DNA of 10,523 bases from Desulfobulbaceae bacterium UBA5123 (GTDB lineage Bacteria > Desulfobacterota > Desulfobulbia > Desulfobulbales > UBA5123), in the NCBI GenBank assembly GCA_002415465.1, contig DHYT01000058.1, positions 1 to 10,523 on the forward strand, given 5' to 3'. The notes beneath the pieces were generated by a model. The model was not told the origin of the DNA. It did not search any database and saw only the letters and a list, made by a program, of their open reading frames with translations. The position numbers and the translations under genes were made by a program. Positions 1-6,708 of the stretch are shown here, piece after piece; position 1 is the first letter of the stretch; every line of letters begins with the position of its first letter.

Positions 1-376
<376 letters not shown>

Positions 377-379
377 TTA

Positions 380-403
380 AATTGCCTGAATTGCGTTGAA
401 TTG
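380..403. repeat. Three phased AATTG direct repeats upstream of the sigma-54 promoter
   Basis: AATTG occurs at 380-384, 389-393 and 399-403, with spacings of 9 and 10 bases, about one helical turn. The cluster lies some 30-55 bases upstream of the -24 element of the P-II promoter, where a bending protein such as IHF or an activator could bind. No good IHF consensus is present. It may be chance in an AT-rich patch. Confidence 0.35.
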
Positions 404-580
404 TTGACGCAGGTGGCGCGGTTCGGCCGGACTCCGGCTGGGTCAAGCGCCTTACTATTTTGTAATTAATTCGGCCGATCTGTGGGAGTTGTTAAAACAA
501 AAATGTAATAACGTTCACGGGGAATGGTGTCGGTCGGGAAGGGTTTGCGTGTGGCAAAATGGTGAAAAGAGGCGGTGTTG

Positions 581-609
581 TTGCCGGGGTGGTCGCAATA
601 AGCTATATT
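581..609 (+). promoter_or_regulatory. Candidate sigma-70 promoter for the small membrane ORF
   Basis: TTGCCG (581-586) and TATATT (604-609) are separated by exactly 17 bases, matching sigma-70 at 4/6 and 5/6 positions. Transcription would start near 616, about 90 bases before the ATG at 706. Its location in a gene-free stretch and its orientation support it, but no transcript evidence is available. Confidence 0.38.
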
Positions 610-705
610 CGCCACCAGGAAAATTTTTAGGCGCGGGATGGGGCCTGCCGGGATTTGGGGTTGGGGCGGCCTTGCTCGTGCCGCTTGCAGACGGGGGGAT
701 GCGCC

Positions 706-873
706 ATGCGATCCGAGGTGCCGGCCAAGGCTGTTGTGGTTGCGGTTCTTGCCGGTTTCGGCCTGATGGCCTTTCGGGCCTTGCGGCTGGTTGGGGTTGG
801 CTTGGCCCTGGCTGGCGGCAGGGCGCGTCGCAAGCCTGTGAAGGTGGATGCGGCGGAGCAGGCGGCGGACTGA
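706..873 (+). CDS. Possible small single-pass membrane protein, 55 residues
   Basis: I do not recognise a family. The ATG at 706 follows a G-run (693-698) at a plausible distance. The product has a short polar N-terminus (MRSEVPAK), a hydrophobic stretch at about residues 8-36 that could form one helix or a tight hairpin, then a basic patch (GGRARRKPVK) and an acidic tail ending at TGA 871-873. This arrangement, hydrophobic segment then positive cluster, is typical of a small inner-membrane protein. A candidate promoter lies upstream at 581-609. An in-frame ATG at 655 would add 17 residues of poor composition and was not chosen. The main doubt is that short GC-rich open frames arise easily by chance. 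Confidence 0.4.
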   Translation: MRSEVPAKAVVVAVLAGFGLMAFRALRLVGVGLALAGGRARRKPVKVDAAEQAAD

Positions 874-942
874 AACAATTTTGTGCGGGTCGCTGTGGGG
901 TCGGCGGGCGGCGTCGGCTGGCGCGTACTTGTTCCGTGCGGC

Positions 943-971
943 TTGCATCCGTGGCCGATGCGGGATATAGA
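943..971 (+). promoter_or_regulatory. Candidate sigma-70 promoter upstream of the 110-residue protein gene
   Basis: TTGCAT (943-948) and TATAGA (966-971) are spaced by 17 bases, each matching the sigma-70 consensus at 4/6 positions. The start would be near 978, about 89 bases before the ATG at 1067. It is a moderate match only. The gene at 1067, and perhaps the NERD gene behind it, could be transcribed from here. Confidence 0.33.
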
Positions 972-1066
972 GTAAGTGATCAGGGCAATCAAGGTGCGGA
1001 AACCTCGCGGCGTGATCCGGTGGGATATGCGCTGGTGGGCTTCAATATTTTCCAGGGAGCAGGGTA

Positions 1067-1399
1067 ATGGTGTTGTCGAAACAGATCAAATCGGAGCTGC
1101 AGGACGATAGTGGTGATGCTTATGACGAGGCGGCCCGACAGGTGGTCGACCTTGCCAATCGCATCGCCGATGAGCAGCAGGAGGCCGATCTCTGGGATAT
1201 TTCAGACGGGTTGCTGATGGGGGCGATACACTACTGGCTCTATACCCGCCAGCCGTGCGATGATCCGATGTGCGAGGAGTGCGAGCCGGTGAGCAATCCG
1301 GAGCAGCGGTTGCAGGAGCTGCACCGCCTGGTGGATGATTTCGCCAAGGACAGCGACTATTTTCAGTCCGCCCACGATATCAAGGTCGGGCGCGCCTGA
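1067..1399 (+). CDS. Unrecognised acidic 110-residue protein with a C-x4-C-x2-C cluster
   Basis: I do not recognise this protein. The ATG is preceded by GGGAG (1055-1059) with 7 bases of spacing, and composition is normal for a soluble protein: acidic, mostly helical, without a signal peptide or membrane segment. Residues 64-72 read CDDPMCEEC, placing Cys at 64, 69 and 72 next to His55 in IHYWLY, so a small metal site is conceivable but unproven. Helical segments flank the cluster (about 16-60 and 78-96). The gene lies 103 bases upstream of the NERD gene on the same strand, so co-transcription is possible. The short GC hairpin at 1411-1424 between them has no T-tract and is a doubtful terminator. 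The cytoplasm is the likely location. Confidence 0.75.
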   Translation: MVLSKQIKSELQDDSGDAYDEAARQVVDLANRIADEQQEADLWDISDGLLMGAIHYWLYTRQPCDDPMCEECEPVSNPEQRLQELHRLVDDFAKDSDYFQSAHDIKVGRA

Positions 1400-1502
1400 G
1401 CGGTTGGCGGGGCGGCTTGCCGCCTTGCTCAGTATGTCGCGCATCCCTCGGGTTCCCTGCGGGTGATTGTTGTCGGCGGCGTTCCGGATAGGGGAGGGGA
1501 TC

Positions 1503-2405
1503 ATGCCTGCAGACGCGTTGTATTCGGTGTTGCCTTTTGTTGTCTTGTTTGCCGGCACGGTGGCGGTAGCTTATCTGGTAGTGTATTGGTTCAGGCATCG
1601 GGTGGCGACGGCAAAAACGCCCCTTGTCCGGTACCTGCTGCACGGTCCTGGTGAGCCGTTGCGGCGGCGACTCGTCGCCATCGACGCCAAGCTTGATTTA
1701 TTCCTGTTGCTGCTGCTCTTCGCGCCGCCGTTGCTGGCGGCGCTGCTGCTGGTCAGGCCCGCCGCCTGTGCTCCCTCGCCGTTTTCCTCTTCCTGGCTGA
1801 TTCTTGCCATTCTCTTGCTGGCGGCGTTGCTGGTTGCCGCGCTCTTTTTCTCGATAATGCGCCTGCTGGCGGCACGCCGGCGGGAATCCTTTGCCCTGGA
1901 CTGCCACCAGGCGGTGGGGCAGGAGTTGAATCTGCTCATGCGCAGCGGGTATGGGGTGTTTCATGGCTTTCCGGCGGAAGGGTACAGTATCGATCATGTC
2001 TTGGTCGGTCCGGCCGGGGTGTATGCGGTTGCCACCGAGGGGCGGTCCAGGCCGCGCAAGCAGGGGCAGTCAAGCGAGAATCGGGTGTTTTATGACGGGA
2101 AGACCTTGTCCTTTCCGGGCTGGCTGGAAACCGGCCCGGTGGTCAGGGTCCGGCAGCAGGCGGATTGGCTTGCCGACTGGCTGACGCGGGTGGTGGGCGA
2201 GCCGGTGTCGGTCAAGGGGGTTGTGTTTTTGCCCGGCTGGATTGTTGAGGCGAGCGGCCGGCATGCGGTCAGCGTGATCAATGAGCAGAACGCGTCGCTG
2301 TTGGCCAATCCGCGAGAGGGGCAGGCGCTGCAAGCGGAAAGCGTGCAGCGTATCGCCTACCAGATCGAACAGCGGTGCCGGAACATGACCGGGGATGGCC
2401 GCTGA
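1503..2405 (+). CDS. Membrane-anchored NERD-domain protein with altered active-site motif
   Basis: The 300-residue protein has hydrophobic helices at about 7-28, 65-84 and 98-118 and a C-terminal NERD (nuclease-related) domain at about 135-250. NERD hallmarks are visible: GQELN (139-143), VFHGFPAEGYSIDHVLVGPAGVYAV in 152-176, YDGK (197-200), WLADWL (222-227) and LPGWIVE (243-249). From family knowledge, NERD is a PD-(D/E)xK-like nuclease fold whose strand after GVYAV usually reads E-T-K followed by R/S/P residues. Here it reads A177-T178-E179-GRSRP, so the Glu and Lys of the expected pair are absent, while the preceding Asp (D164) is kept. The domain may be catalytically inactive or may bind nucleic acid or protein. 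The ATG at 1503 has a strong purine-rich Shine-Dalgarno (GGGGAGGGG, 1491-1499), which favours it over an in-frame ATG at 1467. The gene converges with the 486-residue protein gene, with 20 bases between stops. Confidence 0.85.
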   Translation: MPADALYSVLPFVVLFAGTVAVAYLVVYWFRHRVATAKTPLVRYLLHGPGEPLRRRLVAIDAKLDLFLLLLLFAPPLLAALLLVRPAACAPSPFSSSWLILAILLLAALLVAALFFSIMRLLAARRRESFALDCHQAVGQELNLLMRSGYGVFHGFPAEGYSIDHVLVGPAGVYAVATEGRSRPRKQGQSSENRVFYDGKTLSFPGWLETGPVVRVRQQADWLADWLTRVVGEPVSVKGVVFLPGWIVEASGRHAVSVINEQNASLLANPREGQALQAESVQRIAYQIEQRCRNMTGDGR

Positions 2406-2425
2406 GGGAGGCGAGGGCTTTACGG

Positions 2426-3886
2426 TTATTTTTTCTTGCCCAGCCGGGCCGGGTTGGTGAGGTGCTGCAGGAGGGCCGCGCCGTCGTAATACTCCCGCAG
2501 GCTTGGTGAGTTGAGCGGTACGGCGCCGACCTTGGCGGCAACGATCTTGGTGTAATCCATGATCCCCTGTCGCAGGGTTTGGTCGATATCCTTGTGAACC
2601 ATGGTTTTTTCGTATTCGCGCAGGGTCTTGCGGAGGAAATTGTTCAGGGTGTTGGTGTCCTTCATCTCCTTGATATTGCCCTTGTCGCCGCTGGCGGGCA
2701 GCACCGGGCAGTTCTTGAGGACATGGATGATCAGGTCGGCGCTGAGCTTGCGGCTGAAGAATCGCCTCACCATGGAGATGAGTCCGCCGGTGTAGTATCG
2801 GCGGCGGAGGGTGTCGGCGAAATGGCGCATGTCGAGGGTGGAGTTGGGCCGTCGGAATTCTTCCTCGAGATCGTCGGGGATGTTCCTGAGCCAGCCGCTG
2901 AAGGCGGCGGCTTCGCTGATGATGGTGTTGCTGACGTCGATGATGGTCAGGAAATCCTTGTTGCGGCCGAGGTCGATGAGGGCGATCTTGACCCGGTTGA
3001 CGATCTTCTCGATCTCCTTGAAATATTCAAAGAACGCACCGGGGTTGTCGGTCCGGTTGAGCCTGCCGAACTCATCCTTGACCGGGGTCGTCAGCTTGTC
3101 GAGCATGCCTTCCCTGCTCTGCAGGGTGCCCCTGATTTTCTGCAGCACCTGCGCCACCGGCGCGATGAAAAGATCGACGATCACCGCCGGCACCAGATGC
3201 GAGGTGCTGTTGGCGAGTTCCTCGCAGGTGTTGGGGTACTGGGTGAAGGTGAAGAGGAGGCTGTCGGCCTTTTCCATGCAGGTGCTGATGGGGAGAAGCT
3301 GTTGCCCGCCCGGCTCGGATGACTTGTCTTCCAGGAAGGTGAAGAGGCGGATGCCGTTTTCCATGAATTCCTTTTCCACGGCGCTGCCGGCATCGACATG
3401 GTGGCGGATGTAGCCGACCATGTCCAGCAGGGTGAACCGCTTGAGGTTGAGGTAAACGGTTTGCAGGATCTTCCCGGCCTGCTGGAAATACTTGGTTCTG
3501 TTCTGGAGGGTTTCCGTCTCCTTTTCAATCTTGGCGAGGGTCGACGCCGAATCGTCGGTCATGGCCAGGGCGTTGGCGATGTCGTTGATGGCTCGGCGGA
3601 TGTCGTTGATGGTCTGGTAGATGTCCTCCCGGCTCTTGCGGGAGGGGTGCAGGCGAAAGGCGATCTGTGCGTCGATGAGGCCGGGCAGTTTCTTGTCGCC
3701 GACCTGGGCGTGCAGGGTGGGGTTGCTGCGGACGCCGAAAAAGAAGATCATTGCCTCGTTTTCGGGGATGACGATGTTGTTCCACGCCTTGATCGCCGGA
3801 TTCTGCATCATCAGGGCCAGCGAGTCGTCCATCTTTTGCAGGGTGTCCTGGATTTTCCTCAACTGGGTGTTGGTTTCGATCTGCAT
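2426..3886 (-). CDS. Unrecognised 486-residue mostly helical protein
   Basis: I do not recognise a family. The translation has balanced, natural composition, unlike the Gly/Asp/Val-rich opposite frame, so the minus strand is the coding one. It seems soluble and alpha-helical: a heptad-like N-terminus (residues 1-30), a motif-like stretch MIFFFGVRSNPTLHAQVG near 46-63, long helical segments with coiled-coil character around 85-135, and a basic C-terminus ending LGKKK. No transmembrane helix, signal peptide or nucleotide-binding loop is evident. An in-frame TAG (3890-3892) two codons upstream makes ATG 3886 the first possible start. Its Shine-Dalgarno is poor, so weak translation or a later start is possible. 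It is transcribed divergently from the dus gene and converges on the NERD gene. Cytoplasmic location is inferred. Confidence 0.82.
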   Translation of the reverse strand: MQIETNTQLRKIQDTLQKMDDSLALMMQNPAIKAWNNIVIPENEAMIFFFGVRSNPTLHAQVGDKKLPGLIDAQIAFRLHPSRKSREDIYQTINDIRRAINDIANALAMTDDSASTLAKIEKETETLQNRTKYFQQAGKILQTVYLNLKRFTLLDMVGYIRHHVDAGSAVEKEFMENGIRLFTFLEDKSSEPGGQQLLPISTCMEKADSLLFTFTQYPNTCEELANSTSHLVPAVIVDLFIAPVAQVLQKIRGTLQSREGMLDKLTTPVKDEFGRLNRTDNPGAFFEYFKEIEKIVNRVKIALIDLGRNKDFLTIIDVSNTIISEAAAFSGWLRNIPDDLEEEFRRPNSTLDMRHFADTLRRRYYTGGLISMVRRFFSRKLSADLIIHVLKNCPVLPASGDKGNIKEMKDTNTLNNFLRKTLREYEKTMVHKDIDQTLRQGIMDYTKIVAAKVGAVPLNSPSLREYYDGAALLQHLTNPARLGKKK

Positions 3887-4140
3887 CTGCTATGGGGTCC
3901 CGAATCCTGTCCTTGCGGGTATAACGGCGGAAGGTCGCCGGCATTCCGTGGCGCTGCCGAGTGCCTTTGGTCATGGGTCGCATGATTGTCAAGTTGTGTG
4001 AATTCCTTTAGTGTTACCCTTTTTTATACGAAAAATCACCGAGTAAATTATCAATAACGCGCCGGTATTTTTTCAGGCCCGGCGGAATGGCGGTTGGGGG
4101 CGACGGGCAGATTTATGGATAGGCGGCAGGGATGGAAAAG
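3887..4140. other. Divergent intergenic region between the 486-residue protein gene and dus
   Basis: This 254-base interval must contain the promoters of both divergent genes. Its centre (about 3985-4060) is clearly AT-rich compared with its surroundings, as expected for promoter DNA. On the minus strand TTGACA is present (complement of 3987-3992), but nothing resembling a -10 lies 16-18 bases downstream. TATAAA on the minus strand near 4023-4028 has only a poorly spaced -35. I cannot assign a promoter with confidence in either direction. Confidence 0.45.
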
Positions 4141-5127
4141 ATGAGTGATGCGGAGGGAAACAACCGGTTGCCATGGCGTCGTGGCTGTCATCCCCTGATG
4201 CTGGCGCCGATGCAGGGATTGACCAATCGCGCGCTGCGCGGGCTGTTTGTGGAAACGGTCCGGCCCGATGTGGTTTTTACCGAATTTGTCCGGGTTCAGG
4301 CCGGAGCCCGCCGGGTTCTCCCCGCCACCGGCCGCGCCGAGGTGTTGGGCCGAAGCGGCGGGGTGCCGCTGGTGGTGCAACTGATCGGGGCGGACGCCGA
4401 GGCGCTGGTCGCGGCGGCGGATATGGTGCAGGAGCTTGGCGGCGAGCATTTGAATATCAACCTCGGCTGCCCTTACGGCCGCATGACCGGCAATTCCGCC
4501 GGCGGCGCCTTGCTGCGCGACCCGGTCGGCTTGGCGAAGCTGCTTGCCCGGTTGCGGCGTCATGTCGAGGTGGGGTTTTCCGTCAAGGTTCGTTCCGGGT
4601 TTGACGATCCGGGCCAGGTGTTAAGCCTGCTGCCGGTATTCGAGGATTGCGGGGTCGATTTCCTGATCATCCATCCCCGGACCGTGGTGCAGAAATACAG
4701 CGGCCCGGCCGATCACCGGATCACCGCCACCGCTGTCCGCGACAGCAAGCTGCCGGTGATCGCCAACGGTGATATCTTCACGGTGGCGGATGCCGAGCGC
4801 GTTACCGCCCAGACCGGCGCCGCCGGCTTGATGATGGGGCGCGGCGCCATTGCCGATCCGCTGCTGTTCAAGCGGCTGCGGGGGGAATATCGCGCCGTTT
4901 CCGAGCCGGCCGAGCGTTGCCGGGAGCTGCGGGAGTACCTCTTGGCGCTGCTGCCCAGATACCGCGATCTTTTTTGCGGCGATCAGCAGATCCTCTGCAA
5001 GATGAAAGAGGTGCTTTCCCAGGTCCAGGAGCCGGACCTTGCGAAGCCGGTGCGCAGCCTGTTGCGCTCCCGCAAGCTTTCATTCTTTGTCGAGCAGTTG
5101 GCCGGGCTGGGCGACGCCGCATCTTGA
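4141..5127 (+). CDS. tRNA-dihydrouridine synthase (Dus family)
   Basis: Dus enzymes are FMN-dependent and reduce specific uridines in tRNA to dihydrouridine with NADPH. The 328-residue product shows the family order: LAPMQGLTNRALR (FMN-binding start of a TIM barrel), TEFVRV, VVQLIG, NINLGCPYGRMTGNSAGGALL with the catalytic Cys at residue 110, SVKVRSG with the FMN-contacting Lys149, IIHPRT with His178, IANGDI and MMGRGAIADP for phosphate binding. A helical tRNA-binding domain follows from about residue 245. TEFVRV and APMQG recall DusC-like members, but I cannot fix the subfamily, so no symbol is given. The ATG at 4141 is chosen because AGGGA (4128-4132) lies 8 bases upstream. The in-frame ATG at 4132 overlaps that site. 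The gene stands alone, with the response regulator genes downstream on the same strand. Confidence 0.94.
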   Translation: MSDAEGNNRLPWRRGCHPLMLAPMQGLTNRALRGLFVETVRPDVVFTEFVRVQAGARRVLPATGRAEVLGRSGGVPLVVQLIGADAEALVAAADMVQELGGEHLNINLGCPYGRMTGNSAGGALLRDPVGLAKLLARLRRHVEVGFSVKVRSGFDDPGQVLSLLPVFEDCGVDFLIIHPRTVVQKYSGPADHRITATAVRDSKLPVIANGDIFTVADAERVTAQTGAAGLMMGRGAIADPLLFKRLRGEYRAVSEPAERCRELREYLLALLPRYRDLFCGDQQILCKMKEVLSQVQEPDLAKPVRSLLRSRKLSFFVEQLAGLGDAAS

Positions 5128-5173
5128 CAGTGGCGATGCCCAGCCCGCACACCTGGTGCTTGATGGGCTGGGC
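5104..5173 (+). promoter_or_regulatory. Mutually exclusive hairpin arms spanning the end of dus
   Basis: GGGCTGGGC occurs at 5104-5112, inside the last dus codons, and again at 5165-5173. Its exact complement GCCCAGCCC lies between them at 5138-5146. The middle arm can pair perfectly (9 bp) with either flank but not both, which is the geometry of an attenuator or of alternative 3'-end structures. A small hairpin GCAC/GTGC nests in the second loop. No T-tract follows either hairpin, so a classical intrinsic terminator is not supported. A perfect palindrome GATCGCGCGATC (5180-5191) follows directly. Confidence 0.45.
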
Positions 5174-5200
5174 GATCGGGATCGCGCGATCTGTCCCTCT

Positions 5201-5215
5201 AACAAATAATTTGTT
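5201..5215. promoter_or_regulatory. 15-base palindrome, candidate operator
   Basis: AACAAATAATTTGTT is a perfect inverted repeat with 7-base arms around a central A. It overlaps the probable -35 region of the promoter whose -10 lies at 5237-5242, where a dimeric repressor or activator would be expected to bind. It is AT-rich within GC-rich surroundings. The cognate regulator is unknown. Confidence 0.42.
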
Positions 5216-5242
5216 CATCTGTGGCCATCTCTGTTGTATAAT
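5214..5242 (+). promoter_or_regulatory. Candidate sigma-70 promoter for the first REC-PAS gene
   Basis: A perfect -10 hexamer TATAAT lies at 5237-5242. Seventeen bases upstream is TTCATC (5214-5219), a weak 3/6 match to the -35. TTGTTC at 5211-5216 is a better hexamer but would leave a 20-base spacer. Transcription would start near 5249, about 103 bases before the GTG start codon. The weak -35 fits a promoter that depends on an activator. Confidence 0.5.
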
Positions 5243-5262
5243 AGTTTCTGGTTATCAATTTC

Positions 5263-5299
5263 AACAGGCGGACCGATTTCGATCCCTGGCCCGCCTGTT
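5263..5299 (+). promoter_or_regulatory. Leader hairpin in the 5' untranslated region of the first REC-PAS gene
   Basis: AACAGGCGG (5263-5271) pairs perfectly with CCGCCTGTT (5291-5299) across a 19-base loop that can itself fold through CGA/TCG. It would lie about 15 bases after the predicted transcription start and 52 bases before the start codon. It could be a transcript-stabilising stem or an attenuator. It matches no riboswitch class I can name. Confidence 0.42.
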
Positions 5300-5351
5300 T
5301 GCTTGCGAGGCTTTGGGGATTCACCGCAATCAGGATTTTTTAGAGGGAAAC

Positions 5352-6440
5352 GTGGAAAAGAAAATTCTGATCGTCGACAACAACAAGATGTTTCTCCGGC
5401 TCTTGAGCCATTTTCTTGAAGAGCAGGGATATGACGTCCGGTGTGCCGAAGACGGTCTCGCCGCCCTCCGTCTTTTTGAGTCGTTTGTGCCGGCGGTGGC
5501 GTTTGTCGATCTGGTGATGCCGTTGATCGACGGGGAGCGGTTGTGTCGGATCATCCGCAAGATGCCGGAGTTCGACGCCGTCGCCCTCGTCATAGTTTCC
5601 GCCATCGCCGCCGAGGCAAAGGTCGACTTTGCCGGCTTCGGCGCCGATGCCTGCATTGCCAAGGGGCCCTTCAAGGCGATGCAGGTCCATGTCAGCGACG
5701 TGTTGTCGCATCTTGAATCCGGGGCGCGGGCCAAGCTGTCCAGCGGCATCTATGGGGGCGACGTGACCCTCGAGCGGCAGATCACCAAGGAGTTGATCGC
5801 CGCCGGTCGGCATTTTCAAGTCACCGTGGACAATATGGCGGACGGCTTCCTGGAGTTGACCCCCGATGGGGTTGTCATCTTCGCCAACCGGATGGCGTCG
5901 GTGTTGCTGGGGGTGGAGGCGGAGAGGTTGCTGGCCGCCCCCCTTGCCGGTTGTTTTGATGAGGGCGCCGGGCGGCATTTGCTGCAACTGCTTGCCTCGC
6001 TTGCCGACGAGTGCGTCGAGGTTGGGGAGGCTGACGCGCTTGTGGTCAACGACCGACTGTTGCTGCTGAAGTTTGTGCCGTTTGCCGATGGCAACCGGCG
6101 CTCGATTATTCTGCTCATGCAGGATATCACCAGGCGAAAGCGCGTCGAGCAGGAATTACTCCGCCATCGCGACCGGCTGGAAGCCGAGGTGGCGGAACGC
6201 ACCGCCGACCTGGCCGCGAAGAATGCCGTTCTTGAGGAGGCGCTTGCCAAGGTCAAGACCTTGAGCGGGCTTCTGCCCATCTGCGCCTCCTGTAAAAACA
6301 TCCGTGATGATCAGGGCTATTGGAATCAAATCGAATCATACATCAGCAAGCATTCGGAGGCGGCCTTCAGTCACAGCCTCTGTCCGGATTGCGCCCAGCG
6401 GCTGTATCCCAAGGTCTTTGGCGACAAGCCGTTGAAGTGA
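5352..6440 (+). CDS. REC-PAS response regulator with C-terminal double-CxxC domain
   Basis: The 362-residue cytoplasmic regulator has a REC domain (about 3-120), a linker, a PAS domain (about 155-262), a coiled coil (about 262-306) and a Cys-rich tail (307-352). In REC the phosphoacceptor is Asp53 (FVDLVMPLIDGERLC), with Ser83 and Lys104 as switch residues. The usual acidic pair is D9-N10, and the Lys is followed by an extra Gly (AKGPF). The tail begins LLPICASCKNIRDD and ends with CPDC, placing Cys311/314 and Cys344/347 as a probable zinc or redox site. I recall this tail from many PAS/REC proteins of Desulfobacterota. No DNA-binding, histidine kinase or GGDEF output is present. The GTG start is chosen because AGAGG (5342-5346) lies 5 bases upstream and translation before it matches no REC domain. 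The downstream paralog aligns without gaps over about 270 residues. Confidence 0.92.
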   Translation: MEKKILIVDNNKMFLRLLSHFLEEQGYDVRCAEDGLAALRLFESFVPAVAFVDLVMPLIDGERLCRIIRKMPEFDAVALVIVSAIAAEAKVDFAGFGADACIAKGPFKAMQVHVSDVLSHLESGARAKLSSGIYGGDVTLERQITKELIAAGRHFQVTVDNMADGFLELTPDGVVIFANRMASVLLGVEAERLLAAPLAGCFDEGAGRHLLQLLASLADECVEVGEADALVVNDRLLLLKFVPFADGNRRSIILLMQDITRRKRVEQELLRHRDRLEAEVAERTADLAAKNAVLEEALAKVKTLSGLLPICASCKNIRDDQGYWNQIESYISKHSEAAFSHSLCPDCAQRLYPKVFGDKPLK

Positions 6441-6610
6441 TGGGACCACATGCGATGGCGCAGGTTTCCCGGTGTCCCGACCGGCGGGAATGATATACGC
6501 GCCCGCCCTTGCCGTTGCGCCTGGAATGCCCTTCCTCTTGAGTCCGTCAACCCTCAGACAATGCCATGGGCAGCCCGGCTGTGGAGGGGCGCTATTTTGT
6601 GACGGAGACC

Positions 6611-6639
6611 TTGCATATTCTCTCTGTTCGGGCAATAAT
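6611..6639 (+). promoter_or_regulatory. Candidate sigma-70 promoter for the second REC-PAS gene
   Basis: TTGCAT (6611-6616) and AATAAT (6634-6639) are spaced by 17 bases, matching 4/6 and 5/6. Transcription would begin near 6646, about 63 bases before the ATG at 6709. The 268-base gap from the first regulator also contains a weak hairpin at 6466-6490 (TTCCCG/CGGGAA) without a T-tract. Together these suggest the paralog can be transcribed independently. Confidence 0.4.
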
Positions 6640-6708
6640 GACCGTTTCGAAGGGTAATGCGCCGGCCGCGAGGACGGTGGGGTTCTGCGATGGAGAGTTG
6701 GGGCGGAG

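Noticed and set aside
489..1067. Plus-strand open frame of 192 codons ending next to the 110-residue gene
   Set aside because: Gly/Arg/Cys-rich translation with no domain or Shine-Dalgarno. It overlaps candidate promoters and the better-supported small membrane frame.
2579..3322. Plus-strand open frame of 247 codons opposite the 486-residue gene
   Set aside because: Low-complexity Gly/Glu/Val/Asp composition without a ribosome-binding site, while the minus-strand frame is longer and has natural composition.
3964..3992. Sigma-70 promoter with TTGACA for the 486-residue gene
   Set aside because: A perfect -35 hexamer exists on the minus strand at 3987-3992, but no -10-like hexamer lies 16-18 bases downstream.
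4917..5351. N-terminal extension of the first REC-PAS regulator overlapping dus
   Set aside because: The frame is open, but the translation matches nothing in REC proteins and overlaps conserved dus codons. The GTG at 5352 has a clear Shine-Dalgarno and starts exactly at the REC fold, as in the paralog.
5128..5351. Known riboswitch (for example cyclic-di-GMP type) ahead of the first regulator
   Set aside because: The hairpins here do not show the conserved core sequences of any riboswitch class I can recall.
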